Assembly (NCBI GenBank): GCA_947469485.1
Contig: CANIPU010000008.1
Span: forward strand, 75,463 to 124,503
Origin: Chitinophagaceae bacterium
GTDB taxonomy: Bacteria > Bacteroidota > Bacteroidia > Chitinophagales > UBA10324
Length of the DNA stretch: 49,041 bases
Direction of reading: 5' to 3'
The first letter of the stretch is position 1. Each line of letters opens with the position of its first letter. Under the pieces are notes generated by a model, which did not search any database, was not told where the DNA came from, and saw nothing but the letters and a program-made list of their open reading frames with translations. Position numbers and translations under genes: made by a program. Shown one piece after another: positions 36,747-45,900 of this stretch.

Positions 36747-37074
36747 GCGAGAGGATGATGTATTGGTGGATGACATTTTAACTTGCATTCAAAGAATATT
36801 GGATTACACTTCATCCATGACCTTTACTCAGTTCACTGACGATATCAAAACGCTGGATGCAGTGATTAGAAATTTCACAATCATTGGCGAAGCCGCAAGT
36901 AACTTTTCAAAATCCTTCATCGAAAAAAACAAAAACCTGCCTATTCGTGAGTTGAAAGATTTCAGAAACAAAGTGGTGCACAATTACTCTGAGCTAAATG
37001 ATGATAAAATCTGGGATATTATACAATTAGACCTTCCGCATTTAAAAGAAGAACTTTCCAAAGCAAAATTCTGA
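36739..37074 (+). CDS. HEPN-domain RNase toxin (HepT/DUF86 family)
   Basis: A 111-residue all-helical HEPN protein. The RNase motif Rx4HxY is intact as R76-NKVV-H81-N-Y83 in DFRNKVVHNYSE, so it should be active as a toxin unless modified by its MNT partner. It overlaps the MNT gene by 8 bp. truA begins 4 bp after its stop, so a toxin-antitoxin module is embedded in an otherwise housekeeping run of genes. Confidence 0.9.
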   Translation: MSKREDDVLVDDILTCIQRILDYTSSMTFTQFTDDIKTLDAVIRNFTIIGEAASNFSKSFIEKNKNLPIRELKDFRNKVVHNYSELNDDKIWDIIQLDLPHLKEELSKAKF

Positions 37075-37078
37075 TTAA

Positions 37079-37888
37079 GTGTCTGAGGAAAAAGAGTATC
37101 AAAAATATTTTCTGGAGTTTTCATACATCGGCACAAATTATCACGGCTGGCAGATTCAGAAAAACGGAACTTCTGTTCAGCAATATGTAAATGAAAAACT
37201 CTCCACCATTCTTCGTGAAGATATTTCCTCGATGGGAAGCAGTCGCACTGATGCTGGTGTACATGCGCGACAAAACTTTCTGCACTTCGAAACCATTGCT
37301 GAAATTGAAAACGATTTTTTACGCAAGCTGAATTTTTTATTGCCAAGAGATATTGCTGTGCGGAATATTTTCAAAATGGGAATGAAATCTCACGCACGCT
37401 TCGATGCCATTTCGCGCAGCTACGAATATGTTTTGAGTTACGAAAAAAATCCTTTCATCGCTGAGATCGCTTGCTTCTATCCGTACTACAAACTCGATGT
37501 AAATATTCTGAATGATTTTTCGCAACTGCTTTTCGAGCATAAAGATTATGCAGCTTTCAGCAAGCGAAGAACAACCGTGAAGACAACCATCTGCACCATC
37601 TCGCAAGCCGAATGGAAAGTGGATGCAGAAAAAAAGACCATCACCTTTTATGTTTCATCCAATCGTTTCCTTCGCGGAATGGTGAGAGGGTTAGTCGCAA
37701 CCATGATTGCAGGCGGACGACAAAAACTATCGAAAGAAAATTTTATAAAATTGCTGAACAGTTCAGTAAATCAGAAAACAGATTTCTCTGCACCTGCAAA
37801 CGGATTAACACTAACCGCAGTAAAATATCCCGAGGGTTATTTTCCTGAACCATTGATTGAAACCATTCGGTACGCGGAAAATCGCTAA
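37079..37888 (+). CDS. truA: tRNA pseudouridine(38-40) synthase
   Basis: A 269-residue enzyme that makes pseudouridine at positions 38-40 of tRNA anticodon arms. The catalytic aspartate lies in MGSSRTDAGVHARQN; FSYIGTNYHGWQIQ at the N-terminus and FYVSSNRFLRGMVR in the second domain are TruA hallmarks. It starts with GTG (37079) 4 bp after the HEPN stop; no in-frame ATG gives a complete N-terminus. Length is normal. Confidence 0.95.
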   Translation: MSEEKEYQKYFLEFSYIGTNYHGWQIQKNGTSVQQYVNEKLSTILREDISSMGSSRTDAGVHARQNFLHFETIAEIENDFLRKLNFLLPRDIAVRNIFKMGMKSHARFDAISRSYEYVLSYEKNPFIAEIACFYPYYKLDVNILNDFSQLLFEHKDYAAFSKRRTTVKTTICTISQAEWKVDAEKKTITFYVSSNRFLRGMVRGLVATMIAGGRQKLSKENFIKLLNSSVNQKTDFSAPANGLTLTAVKYPEGYFPEPLIETIRYAENR

Positions 37889-37919
37889 TGACAAGACCGA
37901 TGCGGTTTTGAAAAATAAA

Positions 37920-37952
37920 GTCCCAGCAGGGTCTTCCGAAGGAGACCCTGCG
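37920..37952 (+). repeat. REP hairpin left of RAYT copy B
   Basis: GTCCCA followed by an imperfect hairpin, GCAGGGTCT paired with AGACCCTGC around a TCCGAAGG core. The same sequence occurs inverted at 38607-38641, on the other side of the transposase gene. Confidence 0.85.
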
Positions 37953-37993
37953 CTTAGTGCAATCGATTCCTTATTTTTATTTACCTTGCATTT

Positions 37994-38596
37994 ATGTCAG
38001 TTCATAACTATCGAGAAAATGCAAACGGCTTTTATTTCATCACTTTCACAAACTACAAATGGCTTCAACTGTTTCATAATTTAGATATGTATGATGAAAT
38101 TTATAAGTGGTTCAATATACTGGAAGAAAAAAAAGAATCCATCACGGGGTTTGTGATCATGCCTAATCATATGCATCTGCTCCTGTTTCATAATGAGAAA
38201 AATGGAGTTCTTGAAAAAATTATTGCAAACGGAAAACGGTTTATGTCTTACGAGATGATTAAGCGATTAAAAGAAAAAAAAGATTGGGCAACTCTAAAAA
38301 TTCTGACCGACGAACTAACTGAAGCGGAAAAGAAAAAGGGACAAAAGCACAAAACATTTGAAGAGTCATTTGATTGCAAAAGGTGTTTCACCGAAAAATT
38401 TATACAACAGAAATTAAATTACATGCACAATAATCCCATTCAGGAAAAATGGAAATTAGCTGATACACCACAAAACTATAAACATTCTTCAGCGGCATTT
38501 TATGGTGAACAGCCAATGATGTATTCATTTAATTTGCAGCATTATAAAAGTGTTGAGTGGAAATTAGAAGATGCAAACACAGATGAGAATGAATAG
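37994..38596 (+). CDS. REP-associated tyrosine transposase (RAYT), copy B
   Basis: A 200-residue Y1 HUH protein. The metal site is H59-M60-H61 in VIMPNHMHLLL and the catalytic tyrosine is Y143 in KLNYMHNNPIQ. Compared with copy A it has a longer Lys/Glu-rich insert between the two motifs (about 95-130), and overall resemblance between the copies is low outside the motifs, so they are distinct lineages. The gene is framed at 41 and 10 bp by inverted REP hairpins of 33 and 35 bp, a classic RAYT/REP configuration. ATG start at 37994. Confidence 0.93.
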   Translation: MSVHNYRENANGFYFITFTNYKWLQLFHNLDMYDEIYKWFNILEEKKESITGFVIMPNHMHLLLFHNEKNGVLEKIIANGKRFMSYEMIKRLKEKKDWATLKILTDELTEAEKKKGQKHKTFEESFDCKRCFTEKFIQQKLNYMHNNPIQEKWKLADTPQNYKHSSAAFYGEQPMMYSFNLQHYKSVEWKLEDANTDENE

Positions 38597-38606
38597 CGCA
38601 ACAAAA

Positions 38607-38641
38607 CGCAGGGTCTCCTTGCAGGAAGACCCTGCTGGGAC
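38607..38641 (-). repeat. REP hairpin right of RAYT copy B
   Basis: Inverted copy of 37920-37952; in that orientation it reads GTCCCAGCAGGGTCTTCC then AGGAGACCCTGCG, differing only by a loop insertion. Confidence 0.85.
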
Positions 38642-38656
38642 AGATAGAAAAATGTT

Positions 38657-39229
38657 ATGAGTGAGATAATTTTCGGGGATAAAAAAATATTTGCCATTCG
38701 CTATGTTCCCGGTTATTCAGTCAAGGAGTCTGGAACTCATTTTTATGCTTACCTGCATTTTATTTTAGCGGAACAAGTTTTGGGAGATGAAAATGAATCT
38801 TGTTATCTATTAACATGGTTACATTCAGTAAAACAACTTAGTGATAGAATTAAGAATCATTTTGATTCTTTTAAGAATAAGGAATTTATTAATCGTTCAG
38901 ATAGTGAGATTTTTGAAATTGTTCGGAAAGCCAATCAATCCGAAGAAGAATACAATCCAAAATATTTGCATTTACCAGTTATTGAAAATTCAATATGGAA
39001 TTCTTGTTTTATTTCAATTGACGAAACAACCAATGCTTGGTTAATTACATTAACTGAAGAAAATGGAAATTTAAAATTCATTTAGCAAGGATGGAGACCA
39101 CCATGTCCTGAAGAAAAAATTGATAGACTTTTTTCTAAAGTGGTAAGCAAAGATTTTTTTATTACAACAGTTGATGAATGTATAAAGCAAGTAAAATCTG
39201 AATATCAAAATTATCCGGTGGTAGAATAA
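38657..39229 (+). pseudogene. Unknown protein gene interrupted by an in-frame amber codon
   Basis: The ATG at 38657 opens a frame that meets TAG at 39083-39085 after 142 codons, but the same frame then continues for 47 codons to a TAA at 39227-39229 with clearly protein-like sequence (QGWRPPCPEEKIDRLFS). TGG to TAG would explain the stop: a Trp directly before QGWRPPCP fits the local pattern. Either the gene is a recent pseudogene, or the 142-residue product is functional, or there is readthrough. The family was not named; the GWRxPCP segment recalls small bacterial proteins of polymorphic-toxin immunity type, which is uncertain. It begins 16 bp after the right REP. Confidence 0.65.
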
Positions 39230-39566
39230 GAATCATGAGGGTGATGGGTTTACAGATTGCTTCAAACTGATTACAGTTTTCGCAATGACAAAGTTTGAGC
39301 GAAATGAAAATGCGTGAGCGTAAATTTATTGCTCAGACCAAAACCCAATTTTTGAGGTTTGACTTTGACTGTTACACTGACGCTCCATCAAAAAAAGAAT
39401 ATATAGCTGTGCGTTCCGTTCCGGAGACCCGAAATGAGTTCAAAGTTTAAAGTTCAAGGTTCAAAGTTTTAGTTGCGCGCTGAATGTTTAGCGTTTTTCT
39501 TTTCCCCCAAAAAAAATAATTGTATCGAAGTAATATTGCTTCCGCATTAAACAAAGCAACTTTTAG
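39230..39566. repeat. Non-coding spacer with dispersed repeats
   Basis: No gene is seen. It contains the second, inverted copy of the 50-bp dispersed repeat (39241-39290) and a GTTCAAAGTTTAAAG-type low-complexity stretch at about 39438-39470. Both are repeat types that litter Bacteroidota spacers. Confidence 0.6.
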
Positions 39567-41330
39567 TTGAAAAGAATATTAAATAAGGTTATTGATTTCG
39601 GTTTGCTCTTCCGCGTGTTGCGCCTTGCGGCGCCGCACAAAACAAAATTTTATACTGCTGTTTTTATTGCAGTGCTGATGGCGGGCTTAAGCATTCTGAA
39701 TCCGTACATCATTCAAATCACACTCGATAAATATATTCTGCAGGGCAATTATCAAATGCTGGTGACCATGAGTTCGGTGCTGCTGATTTCACTTTTTGTG
39801 CAGGGATTTCTTTCGTACCAATTCACTTTCACCACTGCACTGCTCGGGCAAAATATTATTCAGCGGCTGCGCGTAAAAGTTTTCGCGCACCTGTTACACA
39901 TGAATGTCCGATTCTTCGATAAAACACCAATCGGCATTTCCACCACCCGAACAGTGAACGATGTGGAAACCATCAACGATATTTTTTCGGAAGGCATTAT
40001 CACCATCCTCAGCGACCTGCTCACCATTATTGTGGTGTTGATTTTCATGTTCAGCATGTCGTGGAAACTCACGCTGGTAGCAATGTCCATTCTGCCGCTG
40101 CTCATTTTATCGGCATGGATTTTTAAAGAAGGAATAAAAAAATCATTCACCGAAGTGCGCAACCAGGTCGCGCGCCTCAACACTTTTGTGCAGGAACATT
40201 TAACCGGCATGAGCGTAGTGCAGCTCTTCACCGCCGAAGAACGCGAGATGGCAAAATTCAAAAGTATCAACCGCGACCACCGGAATGCGCACATCAGCAG
40301 CAACTGGTACTATAGCATATTTTCCCCCATGGTCGAAATCATTTCTGCACTCTCCATCGCGCTGCTGGTGTGGTTCTGGTCAGGAAAATATTTGGAGAAT
40401 GAAGTTACAGTCGGTATGTTAAGTTCATTCATTATCTGCATCAATTTATTGTTTCGACCCATCCGAATGCTGGCCGATAAATTCAATACCCTGCAAATGG
40501 GCATGGTGGCTGCCGATCGTGTTTTCAAATTAATTGACAGTGACGACCGCATTCAAAACACCGGAAAAATCAGCGCTGGAAAACTTAAAGGCGAAATTGC
40601 TTTCGAAAATGTTTGGTTCGCTTACGATGATGATTACTATGTGCTCAAAGATGTTTCCTTCAAAGTAAAAGCAGGCGAGTCGCTCGCCATTGTGGGAGCC
40701 ACCGGCAGTGGAAAAACCACCATGATTAATTTGCTCATGCGCTTTTACGATGTGCACCGCGGGCGCATCACCATTGATGGCATTGACATTCGTGACTATG
40801 ATGTTTACTCGCTGCGCAAAAATCTCGGAATGGTTTTGCAGGATGTGTTTTTGTTTTCAGGTTCCGTGCTCGATAATATACGCCTTCGCAACGAAAGTAT
40901 TTCGCGAGAGCAGGTAATCAATGCATCACAACTTTGTGGTGTCAACGAGTTTGTCGAACACTTGCCCGGCGGATACGATTATCTCGTGAAAGAGCGCGGC
41001 GCCACACTATCCATGGGGCAGAGGCAACTTATATCGTTTGTGCGCGCTCTCGTTCACGACCCGGCGGTGCTGATACTTGACGAAGCCACATCAAGCATTG
41101 ATACCGAGAGCGAACAAATTATACAACGGGCAATTCAAAAAATGGTGAGCAACCGAACTTCCATTATCATCGCACACAGGCTCAGCACAATACAAAATTC
41201 AAACACCATCCTCGTGCTTGACCATGCCGAAGTAAAAGAATGCGGCACCCACGAACAACTCATTGCACTAAACGGCTTCTATAAAAAATTATATGAGATG
41301 CAGTTCAGAAAAGAGAAACTGTTGGCCTAA
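39567..41330 (+). CDS. ABC exporter, fused membrane and ATPase domains (MsbA/multidrug type)
   Basis: A 587-residue half-transporter. Residues about 15-310 hold six membrane segments; from about 340 the nucleotide-binding domain has Walker A GATGSGKTT, Q-loop GMVLQDVFLFSG, signature LSMGQRQ, Walker B VLILDEATSS and the switch histidine in IIAHRLS. It starts with TTG (39567), which gives the expected short cytoplasmic head. Such exporters carry lipids, drugs or peptides; the substrate is unknown. Its GC content and codon use look richer than those of its neighbours. Confidence 0.93.
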   Translation: MKRILNKVIDFGLLFRVLRLAAPHKTKFYTAVFIAVLMAGLSILNPYIIQITLDKYILQGNYQMLVTMSSVLLISLFVQGFLSYQFTFTTALLGQNIIQRLRVKVFAHLLHMNVRFFDKTPIGISTTRTVNDVETINDIFSEGIITILSDLLTIIVVLIFMFSMSWKLTLVAMSILPLLILSAWIFKEGIKKSFTEVRNQVARLNTFVQEHLTGMSVVQLFTAEEREMAKFKSINRDHRNAHISSNWYYSIFSPMVEIISALSIALLVWFWSGKYLENEVTVGMLSSFIICINLLFRPIRMLADKFNTLQMGMVAADRVFKLIDSDDRIQNTGKISAGKLKGEIAFENVWFAYDDDYYVLKDVSFKVKAGESLAIVGATGSGKTTMINLLMRFYDVHRGRITIDGIDIRDYDVYSLRKNLGMVLQDVFLFSGSVLDNIRLRNESISREQVINASQLCGVNEFVEHLPGGYDYLVKERGATLSMGQRQLISFVRALVHDPAVLILDEATSSIDTESEQIIQRAIQKMVSNRTSIIIAHRLSTIQNSNTILVLDHAEVKECGTHEQLIALNGFYKKLYEMQFRKEKLLA

Positions 41331-41336
41331 ATAAAA

Positions 41337-41364
41337 AAGCCATCTTATTTTTTTAAGATGGCTT
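41337..41364 (-). terminator. Intrinsic terminator of gltA (and possibly of the exporter gene)
   Basis: An 11-bp perfect stem AAGCCATCTTA with TAAGATGGCTT and a six-base loop; on the minus strand it is followed by a T-run, right after the gltA stop. The plus-strand side has no T-tract, so the exporter gene is less well served. Confidence 0.8.
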
Positions 41365-41386
41365 GCACTGTTTTCGAAAATATCGT

Positions 41387-42706
41387 TTAAGATTTCACAG
41401 ACTTTGAAGCAATATAAGATTTAATCCACTCAGTAGTCACTGATTTTGGTCTTTCAATACCATAACCAAGTGCGCGATCCCAGCACAACGAAGTTAAAAC
41501 TCCCAATGCGCGCGATACACCGAACAACACTGTATAGAAATCATATTCAACCAACCCGTAATGAACCAGTAACGAACCGGAGTGAGCATCCACATTTGGC
41601 CAAGGGTTTTTAATTTTCCCTGTACTTTCTAAAATAGGAGGAGCCACTTTATAAATGCGCCAGACAGTATTCACCAATTCATCATCTGGACAATATTTTT
41701 TTGCAAACTCCATTTGCGCAGTAAAGCGCGGATCAGTTTTGCGCAAAACTGCATGACCATAACCAGGAACTACTTTCCCTTCTGTTAAAGTTTTGTGTAT
41801 GTAATCAGCAATCTGTTCTTCGGTCGGGCTCTTTGAACCAATTTCTTTTTGCATCTGCATCACCCAGCGAATCACTTCTTGGTTAGCAAGTCCATGTAAA
41901 GGTCCTGCCAATCCATTCATTCCTGCAGTAAAAGAAAGGTATGCATCACTCAATGCAGAACCAACCAAGTGAGTACTGTGTGCTGAAACATTTCCACCTT
42001 CATGGTCAGCATGAATGGTCATATATAAACGCATCAGACTTTTAAATGAAGGGTTATCAAAACCCAACATATGAGCAAAGTTTGCTGCCCAATCCAATTG
42101 TGAATCCGGTTCAATGTGTTTGTCGTTGTGATAGGTGCGTCGATATATGTATGCTGCAACACGAGGTAATCGTGCAATCAAATTCATTGAATCTTCAAAC
42201 ATCGGATCCCAGTAATCTTTCTTGCTTATTCCGTCACGGTATTTTTTTGCAAAAACACTTTCAGTTTGCAAAGCCATCACTGCAATACTGAATTGTGTCA
42301 TCGGATGAGTTGTTTTCGGAAGTTCATCCAAAACTTTAAATACATGATGTGGAACAATCCCACGGCGTGCCCATGTATTGCTGATATGTTCAACATCATG
42401 ATGCGTTGGCAATTCGTTGGTCAACATCAGATAAAATAATCCTTCCGGCAATGGTTCTGTACATCCATCTGCCTTCGGTAATTTTTCACTCAGCTCGGGA
42501 ATAGTGTAACCCCGGAAACGAATTCCTTCCACTGAATCCAACAATGAAGTTTCGGTTACCAATGCCTTGATTTCCTTCATGCCACCATATGCCTGATCTA
42601 CAGTATAAGTGCCCAATTCAAGATTACCATGTTCTTTTATTAATGTCTTTACTTCCTGCGCAACAGGTCCTGAAATTTCTCTGAATTTGTTTTTTAAAAC
42701 ACCCAT
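41387..42706 (-). CDS. gltA: Citrate synthase, mitochondrial-type (si)
   Basis: A 439-residue citrate synthase that condenses oxaloacetate and acetyl-CoA. Catalytic residues lie in [19 protein letters not shown] (first His), [12 protein letters not shown] (second His) and VLRKTDPRF (Asp). These stretches are closer to eukaryotic mitochondrial enzymes than to the proteobacterial hexameric type, a known trait of some Bacteroidota. Length fits. It is divergent from the SprB-like gene and has a TACATTTG element 28 bp upstream. Confidence 0.95.
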   Translation of the reverse strand: MGVLKNKFREISGPVAQEVKTLIKEHGNLELGTYTVDQAYGGMKEIKALVTETSLLDSVEGIRFRGYTIPELSEKLPKADGCTEPLPEGLFYLMLTNELPTHHDVEHISNTWARRGIVPHHVFKVLDELPKTTHPMTQFSIAVMALQTESVFAKKYRDGISKKDYWDPMFEDSMNLIARLPRVAAYIYRRTYHNDKHIEPDSQLDWAANFAHMLGFDNPSFKSLMRLYMTIHADHEGGNVSAHSTHLVGSALSDAYLSFTAGMNGLAGPLHGLANQEVIRWVMQMQKEIGSKSPTEEQIADYIHKTLTEGKVVPGYGHAVLRKTDPRFTAQMEFAKKYCPDDELVNTVWRIYKVAPPILESTGKIKNPWPNVDAHSGSLLVHYGLVEYDFYTVLFGVSRALGVLTSLCWDRALGYGIERPKSVTTEWIKSYIASKSVKS

Positions 42707-42734
42707 TTATTAGTTTCTAATTTTTTTCGACGGC

Positions 42735-42742
42735 CAAATGTA
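42735..42742 (-). promoter_or_regulatory. Candidate -7 promoter element for gltA
   Basis: TACATTTG on the minus strand, exact TAnnTTTG, 28 bp before the gltA ATG. Confidence 0.45.
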
Positions 42743-42785
42743 AATAAATCTGTTATCTGAAATTATGAATTTTATTATTCTTAAC

Positions 42786-42806
42786 GAACCTAAAGTCAAT
42801 AGGTTC
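42786..42806. promoter_or_regulatory. Inverted repeat in the gltA / SprB-like spacer
   Basis: GAACCTA and TAGGTTC separated by seven bases, 80 bp upstream of the gltA start and 178 bp before the adhesin start. It may be an operator or a 5' leader hairpin. The rest of the 278-bp spacer shows nothing else clear. Confidence 0.3.
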
Positions 42807-42984
42807 ATCGAAAAATATTTTTTCTTTTGATATTTAATTAAATTGAAAACTGTCCTAAATTCTGTTTTTTATGAATTCGATGTGGTTTTGTGTTTGTAAT
42901 TTTATTATCGGTATATAATAAGCAAAGGTATTTTTCGCCCAAGTTTTAATGTAAATTCACATACAATAGATAAAATCTGTAAGG

Positions 42985-45900
42985 ATGATTTATAAATACT
43001 ACTCTCTGATTCAGAGAACTTTTTTCTCGCTATTAACTGTTTTTTCTGCAATAGCATTTTTTGGAATTAACAATAATGTTTACGCTACGCATGCGGCTGG
43101 TTCTGATTTATCTTACCGATGGATTTCAGGAAACATATACGAGGTAACGGTTAATTTCTACAGAGATTGTCAGGGAGTTGCAGCTCCAACAACAGTAACA
43201 CTTAATGTGAAGTCTACGAGTTGTGGTCAGAACTTCAATGTTACTTTAAATAGAATTACCGGAACAGGACAGGAAATTACTTTTCCTTGCAACCCGACTT
43301 TTACCTACTGTAATGGAGGTACAAATCCTGGAATTCAGCAATATACTTTTAAAGGAAATGTTACACTACCAACCCAATGTGTTGATTGGATATTCAGTTA
43401 TTCAGTTTGTTGCAGGAATTGTGCAATCAGCACAATTACAAATCAGGCGAATTGTAACAACTCCTCAACCGGTAATGCTTTATATGTAGAGGCGTTTTTA
43501 AATAATACAGTAGCCAGTACAAACAGTTCACCAACATTTACAAATATTCCAGTTGCGTTTGTTTGTTCAGGTCAGTCATTCATTTTTAATCATGGAGTTG
43601 TTGACCCGAACGGGGATTCTTTGGCTTATTCTTTTATTAACCCTAAGAGAAGTGCTACGGTAGATGTTGGTTGGCTTGCAGGTTATAGCGCAACCAATTG
43701 GCTGACTTCAGCTCCGGCGGTTGCCATTAATTCATCAACTGGTGATATTACTATGACACCAACAATTATAGGTCAGGTAGCTGTTTGTGCAGTTTTGGTA
43801 AAAGAATACAGAAATGGAGTATTAATTGGCAGTGTTATTCGTGATATGCAGTTTTGGGTGAAAGATTGCGGAACAAACTTGCTACCAACAGCTTCTGGAA
43901 TTAACGGTACTTCAAATTATTCTACAATTCTTTGTCCCGGAAGTTCAACTTGTTTCACTATTAATTCAAATGATCCGAATATTGGTCAGCATATTACAAT
44001 GACCTCAACATCTACCACTTCAATTCCTGGTTCAACTTTTACTGTTGCGAATCAAGGTGGTGCAAGTCCAAATTATCCTGTTGGTACCTTTTGCTGGAGC
44101 CCTACTGCATTAGATGCCCGCGATCAGCCTTATACATTTACTGTTACAGTTAGAGATGATAATTGCAATTATAATTCGTTCCAGATTTATTCTTATTCAA
44201 TTGTCGTGCCTAGACATATTATAACTTTTGTTAGTCCAACATATAATGGATATCATATTAGTTGTAATGGGGGGAGTAATGGTTCAGTTACAGCGAATGT
44301 TAGCGGAGGGCAAACGCCAATCACCTATTTGTGGTCGACAGGAGCAACTACTCAAACGGTTAATGGCTTAGCTGCAGGAACTTACGAAATAACAATAACT
44401 GATGTTAATGGATGTAAAAAAGATACAACAGTAACTTTAACTCAACCAACTGCATTAGCGCTTTCAGTAACTTCAACCGCTGCTAATTGCAATGGATCTT
44501 CAAATGCAACAGGAACTGCAACTCCTTCTAATGGAGTAGCACCGTATACTTATTTGTGGAGCAATGGACAAACTATTCAAACAGCTACCGGGTTAATAGG
44601 CGGAGTTACTTATTCTGTTACAATAACCGATGCTAATGGTTGTACTAAAACAGGTAATACAACTATAAGTCAACCAACGGTTTTAAGTTCTTCAATAACA
44701 TCGTCTACAAATGCAAGTTGCAATGGACAATCTACCGGTTCAATTGATTTGAGTGTATCGGGCGGAACTCCAGCATATTCATATTTGTGGAGTAATGGAG
44801 CTACAACACAAGATTTAGCCGGAATAGGAGCAGGAACTTATTTCGTCACAATTACTGATTCACATGGTTGTACAACAACTAAAACACAAGCTATAACCCA
44901 ACCTGGAATAATTGTTCCTTTAATAACAAGTACATCCGTTAACGGAGTAAATGTTGCTTGTTACGGTAATGCAACCGGAACGGCGTCAGTAACTGCAACG
45001 GGAGGAACCTTGCCCTATTCATATTTATGGAGTACTGGCGCAACAACTTCAAGCCTTACTGGGCTAGGCGCAGGATCTGTTAGTGTAACTATTACAGATG
45101 CAAATGGTTGTTTGGGTAATGGTTCTTTAACTTTAACTCAACCATCTGGCCCAATTGTTATCACTCTTGATAGTTTAAAAAACTACAATGGTTTTGGAAC
45201 AAGTTGCAATGGCGCTAGCAATGGAGGAATATTTATTTCTGCTAGCGGTGGAACCCCTAGCTATTTATATTTCTGGTCAAATGGCGGTTTTTCTCAGGAT
45301 ATAACCGGACTTGCTGCTGGTAATTATTCGGTTACAGTATTTGATGCAAACGGATGTACAGCTTCTCAGACATATACAATTACCCCACCTGCTCCTTTAT
45401 CAGTTACAGTAACAAGCCCTGTGAATGGCGGAGGGTATAATATTGGTTGCAACGGTGAATCAAGCGGATCGGCAAATACTTCTGTAACAGGTGGAGCATC
45501 TCCATATAACTTTATTTGGAGTAACGGAGCAACTACACAAAATTTAACCGGGTTATCCGCCGGAACTTATAGTGTTACAGTAACTGATGTAAATGGTTGT
45601 TCAGGTACAGGATCAGTCACTTTAACAGAACCTTCAGTGCTTGTACCGTTAATCACAGGAGTTACAGTTAACGGAGGAACGAATGTTACATGTAATGGCG
45701 GACTTGATGGTTCAGCTTCAGTTTCAGCAACTGGTGGTTCATTACCTTATACCTATTTGTGGAGTAATGGGGCAACAACATCTTCAGTTTCTGGGCTTGG
45801 GGCCGGCACAATAAGTGTAACAGTATATGATTTGAACGGATGTTCAAATCAGGATTCATTTACTTTTACTGAGCCTGCGCTAATTACTATCTCATCAACG

